Below, piece by piece: positions 1-8,942 of a stretch of DNA of 64,000 nucleotides. This DNA comes from Streptomyces roseochromogenus subsp. oscitans DS 12.976 (lineage in GTDB: Bacteria > Actinomycetota > Actinomycetes > Streptomycetales > Streptomycetaceae): positions 7,611,928-7,675,927 of the forward strand of contig NZ_CM002285.1 of the NCBI RefSeq assembly GCF_000497445.1, written 5' to 3'. The position numbers and the translations under genes were made by a program. The notes under the pieces were generated by a model. It was not told the origin of the DNA and searched no databases. It saw only the letters and a program-made list of their open reading frames with translations. Every line of letters starts with the position of its first letter. Position 1 is the first letter of the stretch.

Positions 1-1688
1 GAGGCCGTGCGCGCCGCCCTCGCCCACCGGCACGCTGTTGCTGCTGGACGACGCGGCCGGCGCCGGGCAGGTCGACGCGCTGCTCCCGGAGGCCCCGGAC
101 TGCCTGGTGGTGGCCGTCTCCTCGGGCCCGCTCACCGGCATCGCGGACGTCCGCCCCTGCACTCTGGGCGGCCTGGACACCAAGTCCGCGGTGGAACTGC
201 TCACCCGCTACCGGCTCCGTCCGCATCACGGTCGACCCGCGCGCCGCCGAGAGCCTGGTCGAGGCCTGCCAGGGCCATCCGGCCGCACTCGTGCTGGCCG
301 GCGGCTGGCTGGCCGCCCGTCCCCAGGCCGCCGTCTCCGACCTCGCCAAACGGCTGCGCACCGGCACCGACGACGGTACGGACACCACCCCGCAGGCCCG
401 AGTCTTCCGGCATGTCCACGATGAGCTGGCCGGCGCGGCCGCCCGCATCCTGCGGCTGCTCTCCCTCGCCCCGGCCGGCCTGATCGACCCGCACACCGCC
501 TCGGCTCTCGCCGGCTGCTCGGTGAGCTTCGCCCGCTCCACCCTGGACGACTTCGTCGCGCTCGGCCTGCTGCGCGCGGTCGACTCCCCGCTGCCCCAGT
601 ACGACGTCCCCGGCTGCCTGCACCCGCTGCTGCGCGCCTGCGCCGACAGCCAGGAGAGGCCCGCCGAGCTGCAGCTGGCCCGGGCCCGGATGCTGGAGCG
701 GACCGTACGGCTGCTGCAGTCCTGCCGGGCGATCACCGAGACGGACAGCCCGCAGGCCCGGGAGAAGCTGAACGCGATGCCCCGCGAGGTGCGCTTCCCC
801 AGCCCCAGGGCGGCCGCCGACTGGCTGCGCATCCGGCGGCCCGCGCTGCTGGCGTCCGCCCGGCTCGCGGTGGCCGACGGCGAGCTGGACACCCTCGCTC
901 GCCGGCTGATGTCCCAGCTGGTCAGGGCCTTGGTGGCGCACGAGGGCATGCATGCCGCGGCCCCCGACCTGTACGACGTACACAGCCTGGTCCTCGATGT
1001 CGCGGGGCGGCGCGGCCTGCCCCGGGAGGAGGCCGCGGCCCTGCTGAACCTGGGCGACGTGGACGCGCAGACCGGCCGAACCAAGGACGCGCTGGCACGA
1101 TATCGGTTGGCTTTGGTGGCCGGACGCAGAGCAAATGACCCGTACGCGGCCGGTCGCGCAATGGAATCCGTAGGTGGCGCCTACCAGGAGCTGGGGGACT
1201 ACGACCGGGCCGCCGACTGGTTCGGCCGGGCCCTGGCCGAGCGGCTGGCCCGGGGCGAGCGCGAGCCGGCTGCCCGGCTGTACGGCCGGATCGCCACCGC
1301 CCACACCTATGCGGGCCGCTACGGCGAGGCCCTCAGGAACTGGCGGGCCGCCGTCGCCGGCTACCGCAGGAGCGGCGATGTCGCCGCCCATGCCCGGGCG
1401 TTGAGCGAGCTGGCCCGGGTGCAGGAGTACGCGGGACGGTTCGAGGAGTCGCGGCGCACCTGCCAGGAGGCGGTGGAGTGGGCGCGGCGCGCCGAGGACG
1501 TCCGGCTGCAGGCCGCGCTGCAGCTCCGGCTGGCCGACACCCTGGAGCGCCTCGGCGACTCGGCCGCCGCCCGTCTGCACCGCGGCGCGGCCGAGCGCAT
1601 GCTGGTCCAGGAGGCCCCGGAGGACGACGCAAGCCCCAAAACGGACGCTGAAGCCTGCGAAATCCGTAGTGCATCCAGCGAAGATTGA
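1..1688 (+). pseudogene. AfsR-like NB-ARC/TPR regulator, 5' truncated by window edge, two apparent frameshifts
   Basis: The encoded protein resembles the C-terminal two thirds of Streptomyces AfsR/SARP-type regulators: end of an NB-ARC ATPase (LLLLDDAAG, PDCLVVAV, then AGGWLAARP), a winged-helix-like stretch, and about five TPR repeats between nt 1030 and 1600 (for example GAYQELGDYDRAADWF). The NB-ARC part is not in one frame. It reads EAVRAALAHR in frame 1, TLLLLDDAAG in frame 2 from about nt 29, and GSVRITVDP in frame 3 from about nt 213, after which it is open to the stop. Each shift needs one extra or two missing bases. It could be a pseudogene, or a sequencing error in an intact gene. 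The N-terminus lies outside the window. An SARP DNA-binding domain may or may not be present there. Confidence 0.7.
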
Positions 1689-1835
1689 TGCAATGAAAGG
1701 CTAGACAGCTGGAACGCCTTCATTAGACTGGCTCCGCCGCACGTTCTCCTGCGGTGTCTCCCGGTGTGCCCTGCATGCCTGGGTATGTCATGTAATGCAC
1801 CCCCCATACCCTCTGAGCCAAGGACCGTGATCGAC

Positions 1836-2951
1836 GTGAAGGTCGGCATCCCCCGCGAGGTCAAGAACAACGAGTTCCGGGTGGCCATCACCCCCGCCGG
1901 TGTGCACGAGCTGGTGCGCAACGGCCACCAGGTCGTCATCGAGCGCGCCGCCGGCGTCGGCTCCTCGATCACGGACGACGAGTACGTGGCCGCCGGTGCC
2001 CAGATCCTGGACACCGCCGACGAGGTCTGGGCCGCCGCCGACCTGCTGCTGAAGGTCAAGGAGCCCATCGCGGAGGAGTACCACCGCCTCCGCAAGGACC
2101 AGATCCTCTTCACCTACCTGCACCTGGCCGCCTCCAAGGAGTGCACGGACGCGCTCATCGAGTCCGGCACCACGGCCATCGCCTACGAGACCGTCGAGCT
2201 GCCGAACCGCGCGCTGCCGCTGCTCGCCCCGATGTCCGAGGTCGCGGGCCGGCTCGCCCCGCAGGTCGGCGCCTACCACCTGATGCGCGCGGCCGGCGGC
2301 CGCGGTGTGCTGCCGGGCGGCGTCCCGGGCGTGACCCCGGCCAAGTGCGTGGTCATCGGCGGCGGCGTCTCCGGCTGGAACGCCACGCAGGTCGCCGTCG
2401 GCATGGGCTTCGAGGTGACCCTGCTCGACCGCGACATCAACAAGCTGCGCGAGGCCGACAAGATCTTCGGTACGAAGGTCAAGGCGATCATGTCCAACTC
2501 CTTCGAGCTGGAGAAGGCCGTCCTCGACGCCGACCTCGTCATCGGCGCGGTCCTCATCCCGGGCGCCAAGGCCCCGAAGCTCGTCACCAACGAGCTGGTG
2601 GCCCGCATGAAGCCCGGCAGTGTCCTTGTCGACATCGCGATCGACCAGGGCGGCTGCTTCGAGGACTCCCACCCGACGACGCACGCCGAACCGACCTTCA
2701 AGGTGCACAACTCGGTCTTCTACTGCGTCGCCAACATGCCCGGCGCGGTGCCCAACACCTCCACCAACGCCCTCACCAACGCGACGCTGCCGTACATCGT
2801 CTCCCTCGCCAACAACGGCTGGGTCGAGGCGCTGCGCCGCGATGCCTCGCTCGCCAAGGGCCTGAACACCCACGACGGCAAGGTCGTGTACCGGGAGGTC
2901 GCCGAGGCCCACGGTCTGGAGCACATCGAGCTGGAGACCCTGCTCGGCTGA
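1836..2951 (+). CDS. ald: Alanine dehydrogenase
   Basis: NAD-dependent L-alanine dehydrogenase, which interconverts L-alanine and pyruvate plus ammonia in the cytoplasm. From the GTG at 1836 the product is 371 aa, the usual length, and begins with the family signature MKVGIPREVKNNEFR. The substrate-site lysine lies in LLKVKEPIAEEY (about residue 73) and the catalytic histidine in TYLHLAAS (about 95). The Rossmann loop VIGGGVSGWN lies near 172-181. An AAGGA lies 11 nt upstream. The in-frame GTG at 1827 is only 2 nt from it, so 1836 is preferred. The gene is monocistronic and followed by a strong hairpin. Nothing is unusual. Confidence 0.97.
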   Translation: MKVGIPREVKNNEFRVAITPAGVHELVRNGHQVVIERAAGVGSSITDDEYVAAGAQILDTADEVWAAADLLLKVKEPIAEEYHRLRKDQILFTYLHLAASKECTDALIESGTTAIAYETVELPNRALPLLAPMSEVAGRLAPQVGAYHLMRAAGGRGVLPGGVPGVTPAKCVVIGGGVSGWNATQVAVGMGFEVTLLDRDINKLREADKIFGTKVKAIMSNSFELEKAVLDADLVIGAVLIPGAKAPKLVTNELVARMKPGSVLVDIAIDQGGCFEDSHPTTHAEPTFKVHNSVFYCVANMPGAVPNTSTNALTNATLPYIVSLANNGWVEALRRDASLAKGLNTHDGKVVYREVAEAHGLEHIELETLLG

Positions 2952-3038
2952 CGCCGACCGACCCCGTGACCTGGTGAGTCACTAAGTCACCAACAGGTAA
3001 AAGGCGATTCGTCAACACACGTCGTCAACACCGCGCGC

Positions 3039-3071
3039 CCGGCCGGACCTTGCCCGACAAGGTCCGGCCGG
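3039..3071. terminator. Perfect 14-bp hairpin after ald
   Basis: CCGGCCGGACCTTG and its exact complement flank a 5-nt loop (CCCGA). There is no long T-run, which is usual for Streptomyces terminators. It sits 88 nt after the ald stop. Confidence 0.75.
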
Positions 3072-3229
3072 ATGTGTGTATGGTCACTTTGCGGCTCTCG
3101 GTCAACTCGCCTCGAACGTAACCCTTCGACCGATTCGCACACCGGTGAAACCTGCTGTGCGACGGCCGTACGCCCTTGACAGCGAGATGTTTCATTGCCG
3201 ACACATCCTGCCGGGTCCGGCGGATTGTG

Positions 3230-3259
3230 TTGCTGCGGACCGCCGACACGCCATAGAGT
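3230..3259 (+). promoter_or_regulatory. Candidate housekeeping promoter for parA operon
   Basis: TTGCTG (3230-3235), an 18-bp spacer and TAGAGT (3254-3259) fit the streptomycete HrdB-type pattern (TTGACR/TAGRRT). It lies 74 bp before the parA start. A second TTGACA at 3176-3181 has no good -10 partner. The 381-bp gap between ald and parA holds the ald terminator and this promoter region and no gene that I can see. Confidence 0.45.
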
Positions 3260-3332
3260 CGCCAACCGTCGGCATGGTGCCACGCTGACCTTGTCTAGAA
3301 GTTTCCTGGTCACCAAGGAGGTAAGACGACTT

Positions 3333-4508
3333 GTGAATGAGTCGACATTTTCTCCCGGGGGTGGTCAACCAGGAATGCCTGCACGGGGCCAGGGCTCCGC
3401 GGGATTCGAGGCTGTCGGCTCCGTAGCTGTGCGCACCTTCGCAGCCCACCAGAGTTCCGGTCCGCAGGCGGCCGGGACAGCACACCAGAGCATGGATGGC
3501 CATCACGTGAACGCCATGGCCGGCGACGGAAGTGGCGCGCCCCACAACCAATTCGCCGACTACGACGAACTGCCCGAGGGGCACTTCTACGACCCCGACG
3601 CCGAGTACGAGCCCGATCCGGAGTACGCGGCCACGCTCGCGCCCGACGCGGCCCGCCAGCGCCGTGAGCGCATCGGCCCGACCGGACGCCCGCTGCCGTA
3701 CTTCCCGATCCCGGGCCCGCTGACCGACCACGGCCCCGCGAAGATCATCGCGATGTGCAACCAGAAGGGCGGCGTCGGCAAGACGACGTCGACCATCAAC
3801 CTGGGTGCCGCGCTCGCGGAGTACGGCCGGCGCGTGCTGCTCGTGGACTTCGACCCGCAGGGCGCGCTGTCGGTGGGCCTCGGCGTCAACCCGATGGAAC
3901 TCGACCTGACGGTCTACAACCTGCTCATGGAGCGGGGCATGTCCGCCGACGAGGTCCTGCTGAAGACGGCGGTCCCCAACATGGACCTGCTGCCCTCCAA
4001 CATCGACCTGTCGGCCGCCGAGGTCCAGCTGGTCTCCGAGGTCGCCCGCGAGTCGACGCTGCAGCGCGCCCTGAAGCCGCTGATGTCCGACTACGACTAC
4101 ATCGTGATCGACTGTCAGCCCTCGCTCGGCCTGCTCACCGTCAACGCCCTGACGGCCGCTCACAAGGTGATCGTGCCGCTGGAATGCGAGTTCTTCGCCC
4201 TGCGCGGTGTGGCCCTGCTGACCGAGACCATCGAGAAGGTCCAGGAGCGGCTCAACCCCGAGCTGGAACTGGACGGCATCCTCGCCACGATGTACGACTC
4301 GCGCACCGTCCACAGCCGCGAGGTCCTGGCCCGCGTGGTCGAGGCGTTCGACGACCACGTCTACCACACGGTCATCGGCCGCACGGTCCGCTTCCCGGAG
4401 ACCACGGTCGCCGGTGAACCGATCACCACGTACGCCTCCAACTCCGTCGGTGCCGCCGCCTATCGCCAGCTCGCCAGGGAGGTGCTCGCCCGGTGTCACG
4501 CCGAGTGA
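3333..4508 (+). CDS. ParA/Soj-family ATPase (orphan, next to ScpAB)
   Basis: Walker-type ATPase of the ParA/MinD group, 391 aa. The deviant Walker A QKGGVGKTTS is at about residues 144-153, the Walker A' region is LLVDFDPQGALS, and the Walker B region is YDYIVIDCQPS. The first 130 residues are a low-complexity, acidic extension without recognisable fold (DYDELPEGHFYDPDAEYEP). GTG 3333 follows AAGGAGGT with 10-nt spacing, deciding the start over longer in-frame options. There is no parB next to it. Instead it overlaps a small basic protein and precedes scpA and scpB. It is therefore probably not the oriC-linked ParA but a second one, likely working in chromosome organisation. That role is inferred from context. 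Confidence 0.9.
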   Translation: MNESTFSPGGGQPGMPARGQGSAGFEAVGSVAVRTFAAHQSSGPQAAGTAHQSMDGHHVNAMAGDGSGAPHNQFADYDELPEGHFYDPDAEYEPDPEYAATLAPDAARQRRERIGPTGRPLPYFPIPGPLTDHGPAKIIAMCNQKGGVGKTTSTINLGAALAEYGRRVLLVDFDPQGALSVGLGVNPMELDLTVYNLLMERGMSADEVLLKTAVPNMDLLPSNIDLSAAEVQLVSEVARESTLQRALKPLMSDYDYIVIDCQPSLGLLTVNALTAAHKVIVPLECEFFALRGVALLTETIEKVQERLNPELELDGILATMYDSRTVHSREVLARVVEAFDDHVYHTVIGRTVRFPETTVAGEPITTYASNSVGAAAYRQLAREVLARCHAE

Positions 4509-5038
4509 GTCTGCCCGGGGCCGACGAACTCTTCCGTACGACAGGGGGGACTGCGCTCCAGCCGTCCACGCCCCGGCGCGCCAACGGCGAGGCACGGGTG
4601 CCGGCTCCCGCTGGGGAGAGCGACGACGTGGCCGCCGCCGAGGACGCACCGCAGTCGGTGCCCGTCCAGGGCGGTGACGGAGCGGGCGCGGAGCATGTCG
4701 CCGCGGAGGCCGAGCAGGACGGGACCGGCGAGTCCCGCGGCCGCCCGGCGCGCCGGCAGGCGGCGCAGGAAGGTTCTGGCGCCGCGCAGCCGCGCAAGCG
4801 AGGGCGGGCGGCGAACCGCCGGCCCAGCGGCCGCGAGCGGCACGACGAGAAGATCACGGTGTATGTGTCGGCCGAGGAGCTGATGGACCTCGAACACGCC
4901 CGCCTGGTGCTCCGTGGTGAGCACGGGCTGGCGGTGGACCGCGGGCGGATCGTCCGTGAGGCGGTGGCCGTGGTCCTGGCCGACCTGGAGTCACGCGGGG
5001 ACGCGAGCATCCTCGTACGACGGCTGCGGGGACGGTAG
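4493..5038 (+). CDS. Ribbon-helix-helix-like protein, ParA partner candidate
   Basis: 181 aa, starting at GTG 4493 inside the last 16 bases of parA. The first ~115 residues are disordered and rich in Ala, Gly, Arg and Glu. The last ~62 residues (from KITVYVSAEELMDL, about residue 120) predict one beta strand followed by two helices, the layout of MetJ/Arc ribbon-helix-helix DNA-binding domains. In many plasmids a ParA is paired with such a protein as centromere binder. The overlap with parA suggests translational coupling and a joint job. The fold assignment is my reading of the pattern and not a firm family match. Confidence 0.65.
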   Translation: MSRRVSLPGADELFRTTGGTALQPSTPRRANGEARVPAPAGESDDVAAAEDAPQSVPVQGGDGAGAEHVAAEAEQDGTGESRGRPARRQAAQEGSGAAQPRKRGRAANRRPSGRERHDEKITVYVSAEELMDLEHARLVLRGEHGLAVDRGRIVREAVAVVLADLESRGDASILVRRLRGR

Positions 5039-5056
5039 GGGTAGCCTGCGGGGGCT

Positions 5057-6142
5057 ATGACCTCGTCTGACGTTCCCGCTCCCGGCACGAACGCCGGTCG
5101 CAGGCGTGCCCTGGGCCGAGGGCCGGGTGCGTCTGTGGCGGAGGTCGTGGTTCCGGCTGAGGCCGGTGTGCCGGGTGAGGCGCCCGAAGCTGTCGTACGC
5201 GAAGCGCCCGAGGCTTCCGTACCCGAAGCGCCAGAAGCTGTCGTGCTCGATACGCCCGAAGCCGTCGTACCCGAAGCGCCCGAGGCTTCCGTATCCGCAG
5301 CGCCCGCGCCCGTCGAGCCCGCAGAAGTCCGTGACGGTGTCTTCAAGGTGCGGCTCTCGAACTTCGAGGGTCCCTTCGATCTCCTCCTCCAACTGATCTC
5401 CAAGCACAAGCTGGACGTCACCGAGGTGGCCCTGTCGAAGGTCACCGACGAGTTCATGGCGCACATCCGGGCCATGGGACCCGACTGGGACCTGGACCAG
5501 ACGACCGAGTTCCTGGTCGTGGCGGCCACGCTGCTCGATCTGAAGGCGGCCCGGCTGCTGCCCGCCGCCGAGGTCGAGGACGAGGCCGACCTGGCGCTGC
5601 TGGAGGCGCGGGACCTGCTGTTCGCGCGGCTGCTGCAGTACCGCGCGTACAAACAGATCGCGGACATCTTCAACCGGCGCCTCGACGACGAGGCCCGCCG
5701 CTGGCCCCGTACGGTCGGCCTGGAGCCGCACCACGCCGAGCTGCTGCCCGAGGTCGTCATCAGCATCGGTCCCGAGGGGTTCGCCAGGCTCGCGGTCAAG
5801 GCGATGCAGCCCAGGCCCAAGCCGCAGGTCTACGTCGACCACATCCACGCCCCGCTGGTCAGCGTGCAGGAGCAGGCAGGGATCGTGGTCGCCCGGCTGA
5901 AGGAGCTGGGCGAGGTCAGCTTCCGGGCCCTGATCGAGGACACGGACGACACGCTCACCGTCGTAGCGCGGTTCCTCGCCCTGCTGGAGCTGTACCGCGA
6001 GAAGGCCGTCGCCCTGGAGCAGGAGGCCGCGCTCGGGGAGCTGCTGGTGCGCTGGACCGGCGGGGACGCCGACTCGGCGCCGATGGTCACCGACGAGTTC
6101 GACCGGCCGCCCGAGCCGCCGAAGGAGGAGAAGAAGCCGTGA
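5057..6142 (+). CDS. scpA: Segregation and condensation protein A (ScpA kleisin)
   Basis: Kleisin subunit that bridges the SMC heads and recruits ScpB. The conserved N-domain starts at VFKVRLSNFEGPFDLLLQLI (about residue 94). The C-terminal winged-helix region, near SFRALIEDTDDTLTVVARF, is what normally binds an SMC head. The total is 361 aa, about 100 longer than typical ScpA because of an N-terminal extension carrying six degenerate 8-residue repeats (pattern EAPEAxVx). It overlaps scpB by 4 nt (GTGA) and lies downstream of the ParA/RHH pair. Confidence 0.95.
   Translation: MTSSDVPAPGTNAGRRRALGRGPGASVAEVVVPAEAGVPGEAPEAVVREAPEASVPEAPEAVVLDTPEAVVPEAPEASVSAAPAPVEPAEVRDGVFKVRLSNFEGPFDLLLQLISKHKLDVTEVALSKVTDEFMAHIRAMGPDWDLDQTTEFLVVAATLLDLKAARLLPAAEVEDEADLALLEARDLLFARLLQYRAYKQIADIFNRRLDDEARRWPRTVGLEPHHAELLPEVVISIGPEGFARLAVKAMQPRPKPQVYVDHIHAPLVSVQEQAGIVVARLKELGEVSFRALIEDTDDTLTVVARFLALLELYREKAVALEQEAALGELLVRWTGGDADSAPMVTDEFDRPPEPPKEEKKP
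5177..5320 (+). repeat. 24-bp tandem repeat, six degenerate copies, in scpA
   Basis: Six consecutive 24-bp units of the form GAAGCGCCCGAGGCTTCCGT plus four bases, alternating between two sub-types (GCTGTCGT and GCTTCCGT). They encode an Ala/Pro/Glu/Val-rich linker ahead of the ScpA core. Copies diverge by a few bases, the last one most. Confidence 0.85.
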
Positions 6143-6786
6143 GCGAGACCACCCAGGTCCCGGCCGGACTGGCGGCCGTCGCCGAACTCGATCTCAAGCC
6201 CGCCCTGGAGGCGATGCTCATGGTCGTCGACGAGCCCGCGACCGAGGAGCACCTCGCGAAGCTGCTGGAGCGGCCGAAACGACAGGTCGCCGACGCGCTG
6301 CGGGAGCTGGCCGACGAGTACACCGTGCAGGGCCGCGGCTTCGAGCTGCGGTTCGTCGCGGGCGGCTGGCGCTTCTACACCCGGGCCGAGTACGCGCCCG
6401 CCGTCGAGCGGCTGGTCCTGGACGGCCAGACCGCCCGGCTCACCCAGGCCGCGCTGGAGACCCTCGCGGTGGTCGCCTACCGCCAGCCGGTCAGCCGCAG
6501 CCGCGTCTCCGCCGTACGCGGGGTGAACTGCGACGGTGTGATGCGCACCCTGCTGCAGCGCGGTCTGGTCGAGGAGGCGGGCACGGAACCCGAAACAGGT
6601 GCGATCCTGTACAGGACGACGAACTACTTCCTGGAGCGGATGGGCCTGCGTGGCCTGGACGAGCTTCCGGAGCTCGCGCCCTTCCTCCCGGAGGCGGAGG
6701 CGATCGAGGCCGAGACCCAGGAAGGGGTCCCGTCGTTCGACCCGGACGCGCCCGACGCGCCCGGCGTAGAGGACGCAGACGACTAA
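6139..6786 (+). CDS. scpB: Segregation and condensation protein B (ScpB)
   Basis: 215-aa partner of ScpA and SMC in chromosome condensation, made of two winged-helix domains. Typical motifs are ALEAMLMVVDEPATEEHLAK at the start, FYTRAEYAPAVERLV, and TQAALETLAVVAYRQPVSR (about residues 108-127), then RGVNCDGVMRTLLQRGLVEE. GTG 6139 overlaps the scpA stop. The acidic C-terminal tail after residue 195 is not part of the fold. Confidence 0.96.
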   Translation: MSETTQVPAGLAAVAELDLKPALEAMLMVVDEPATEEHLAKLLERPKRQVADALRELADEYTVQGRGFELRFVAGGWRFYTRAEYAPAVERLVLDGQTARLTQAALETLAVVAYRQPVSRSRVSAVRGVNCDGVMRTLLQRGLVEEAGTEPETGAILYRTTNYFLERMGLRGLDELPELAPFLPEAEAIEAETQEGVPSFDPDAPDAPGVEDADD

Positions 6787-6798
6787 GACGGAACTTTG

Positions 6799-7863
6799 AT
6801 GCGAAGCAGCGGCAGCGGCAGGAACAGCGGCGGGCGCGGTAACTACCGCGGCGCCGGTAACAACCGGGACGAGCGGCAGGGGCAGGGCCGGCCCCGCAAG
6901 CCCCGCCCCGAGGAGCGCCGCTACGACGTGGGCCCCGGCGCCTCCCAGGACGGCCCCAAGTCCGGACGCGGCTCCGCCGCGCGCGGCGGAGCCAAGGGCG
7001 GCCCGAAGAAGCCCCAGCAGTCCGGTCGTACGGCCCCCGCGCGCTCGCGTGAGTACGAGGCGCGCGCCGAGGAGCGCAACCGGGAGCGCTACGCCGGCAA
7101 GAAGGACATCAAGCTGCCCAAGACCTTCCCGGGTGCCGAGCAGGAGGGCGAGCGGCTGCAGAAGGTCCTCGCGCGCGCCGGCTACGGCTCGCGGCGGGCC
7201 TGCGAGGAGCTGATCGAGCAGGCGCGCGTGGAGGTCAACGGCGAGATCGTCCTGGAGCAGGGCCGCCGGGTCGACCCGGAGAAGGACGAGGTCAAGGTCG
7301 ACGGCCTGACGGTGGCGACGCAGTCGTACCAGTTCTTCTCGCTGAACAAGCCCGCCGGTGTCGTCTCCACCATGGAGGACCCCGAGGGCCGGCAGTGCCT
7401 CGGTGACTACGTCACCAACCGCGAGACGCGCCTCTTCCACGTCGGCCGGCTGGACACCGAGACCGAGGGCGTCATCCTGCTCACCAACCACGGCGAGCTG
7501 GCGCACCGCCTGACCCACCCCAAGTACGGCGTGAAGAAGACCTACCTCGCCGCCATCGTCGGCCCGATCCCGCGCGACCTGGGCAAGCGCCTGAAGGACG
7601 GCATCCAGCTGGAGGACGGCTACGCGCGCGCGGACCACTTCCGGGTCGTGGAGCAGACCGGCAAGAACTACCTGGTCGAGGTGACCCTGCACGAGGGCCG
7701 CAAGCACATCGTGCGGCGCATGCTGGCGGAGGCCGGCTTCCCGGTCGACAAGCTGGTCCGCACCGCCTTCGGCCCCATCACCCTCGGCGACCAGAAGTCG
7801 GGCTGGCTGCGCCGCCTGTCCAACACCGAGGTCGGGATGCTGATGCAGGAAGTCGATCTCTAG
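6799..7863 (+). CDS. Pseudouridine synthase, RsuA/RluB/RluE type
   Basis: 354 aa. The first ~110 residues form a Gly/Arg/Lys-rich RNA-binding-like tail. They are followed by an S4 domain (ERLQKVLARAGYGSRRACEE, about 117-175) and the synthase domain with the catalytic aspartate in HVGRLDTETEGVILLTN (about residue 218), then HEGRKHIVRRML. It converts uridine to pseudouridine in rRNA. The 23S-acting RluB is the usual actinobacterial annotation next to scpAB. The exact target position cannot be read from sequence. Confidence 0.9.
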   Translation: MRSSGSGRNSGGRGNYRGAGNNRDERQGQGRPRKPRPEERRYDVGPGASQDGPKSGRGSAARGGAKGGPKKPQQSGRTAPARSREYEARAEERNRERYAGKKDIKLPKTFPGAEQEGERLQKVLARAGYGSRRACEELIEQARVEVNGEIVLEQGRRVDPEKDEVKVDGLTVATQSYQFFSLNKPAGVVSTMEDPEGRQCLGDYVTNRETRLFHVGRLDTETEGVILLTNHGELAHRLTHPKYGVKKTYLAAIVGPIPRDLGKRLKDGIQLEDGYARADHFRVVEQTGKNYLVEVTLHEGRKHIVRRMLAEAGFPVDKLVRTAFGPITLGDQKSGWLRRLSNTEVGMLMQEVDL

Positions 7864-7888
7864 AGCGCGGCTTGCGCCGCATCGCCGT

Positions 7889-7921
7889 CCCCCTTTATCG
7901 TCACAACGACAATAAAGGGGG
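7889..7921. promoter_or_regulatory. 33-bp inverted repeat covering the Shine-Dalgarno of the ADP-ribosylglycohydrolase gene
   Basis: CCCCCTTTAT and ATAAAGGGGG face each other. Inside them a second palindrome gives TTTATnGTCn5GACnATAAA (7894-7916). The right arm is the ribosome-binding site of the next gene. It could act as an operator, as an RNA hairpin hiding the SD, or as the terminator of the pseudouridine synthase gene. The A/T-flanked GTC-n5-GAC core recalls sites of Nudix-type NrtR regulators of NAD metabolism, which I offer only as a possibility. Confidence 0.6.
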
Positions 7922-7930
7922 ATGACGCAT

Positions 7931-8938
7931 ATGCCCAAGCAGTCGGCGACCGGCGCACTTCTCGGCCTCGCCCTCGGGGACGCCCTCGGCTTCCCGGCCG
8001 AGTTCAACGACGTACCGTCCATCCTCGCCAAGTGCGGGCCCTGGCGGGAGATGGAGCTGCCGCGGCACGCCTTCGTCTCCGACGACACCCAGATGACCCT
8101 CGCCGTCGGCCGCGGACTGCGCACGGCCCTGGACCGTGGCTTCCTCGGCCCGAAGCGGCTGGAGCGGCCGCTGCGCGAGGAGTTCGTGGACTGGTTCCAC
8201 TCGCCGGACAACAACCGCGCCCCGGGCCACACCTGTCTGACTGCGTGCGGCCTCCTGAAGGAGGACGGCCGGGCCTGGCAGCACGCCAGTCAGATCGACT
8301 CCAAGGGCTGTGGTGCCAACATGCGCGTCGCGCCCCTCGGGCTGGCTCCCGGGCTGAGCGACGAACAGCGCTCCGGCGCCGCCCAGTTGCAGTCCGGGCT
8401 CACCCACGGTCACCCCACCGCGCTCGCCGCCTCCGACCTCACCGCGCACGCCGTCCACCTGCTCGCCCGGGGCACCGACCCGGCCGGGCTCGTCGGCCGG
8501 CTGCGCTCGTACGCCCTCGACCACCGCACGCGGTACGACCACACGTGGCTCGGCGACCTGTGGACCCGGTCCCAGGACCCCAGCCCCGAGCACTTCATCG
8601 CGCGGGGCTGGGACGAGTGCCTGGCGGTCCTCGACCGGCTCCAGGAGGCCGTGCGGACCGTCTCCCCGGAGACCGACCCGTGCCTGGCCACCGGCGAGGG
8701 CTGGATCGCCGAAGAGGCCCTCGCCACGGGGCTGCTGTGCTTCCTGCTCTTCCCCGACGAGCCCGTCACCGCCCTGCGCCGGGCCGCCTGCACCTCCGGC
8801 GACTCCGACTCCATCGCCTGCCTCACCGGCGCGTTCGCGGGCGCCTGGACGGGCGCGCAGGCCTGGCCGGCCGACTGGACCGAGCGCATCGAGTACCGAG
8901 GTGACCTTTTGGCCCTGGGGGCGCTCTGGGACGCTTAG
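7931..8938 (+). CDS. ADP-ribosylglycohydrolase family protein
   Basis: 335 aa, an all-alpha fold that removes ADP-ribose from proteins or small molecules with two Mg ions. Landmarks are GLALGDALGFPAEF near the N-terminus, SDDTQMTLAV (metal site, about residue 53), and the C-terminal metal-binding GDSDSIACLTGAFAGAW (about 285-301). ATG 7931 has AAAGGGGG 9 nt upstream. ATG 7922 would abut it. Neighbours are two nucleotidyltransferases, suggesting nucleotide or NAD-related chemistry. The actual substrate is unknown. Confidence 0.88.
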   Translation: MPKQSATGALLGLALGDALGFPAEFNDVPSILAKCGPWREMELPRHAFVSDDTQMTLAVGRGLRTALDRGFLGPKRLERPLREEFVDWFHSPDNNRAPGHTCLTACGLLKEDGRAWQHASQIDSKGCGANMRVAPLGLAPGLSDEQRSGAAQLQSGLTHGHPTALAASDLTAHAVHLLARGTDPAGLVGRLRSYALDHRTRYDHTWLGDLWTRSQDPSPEHFIARGWDECLAVLDRLQEAVRTVSPETDPCLATGEGWIAEEALATGLLCFLLFPDEPVTALRRAACTSGDSDSIACLTGAFAGAWTGAQAWPADWTERIEYRGDLLALGALWDA

Positions 8939-8942
8939 GACC

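Noticed and set aside
7861..7921. CRISPR-like or phage attachment repeat before the glycohydrolase gene
   Set aside because: Only one palindrome, no spaced copies and no integrase nearby; operator or hairpin is a better reading.
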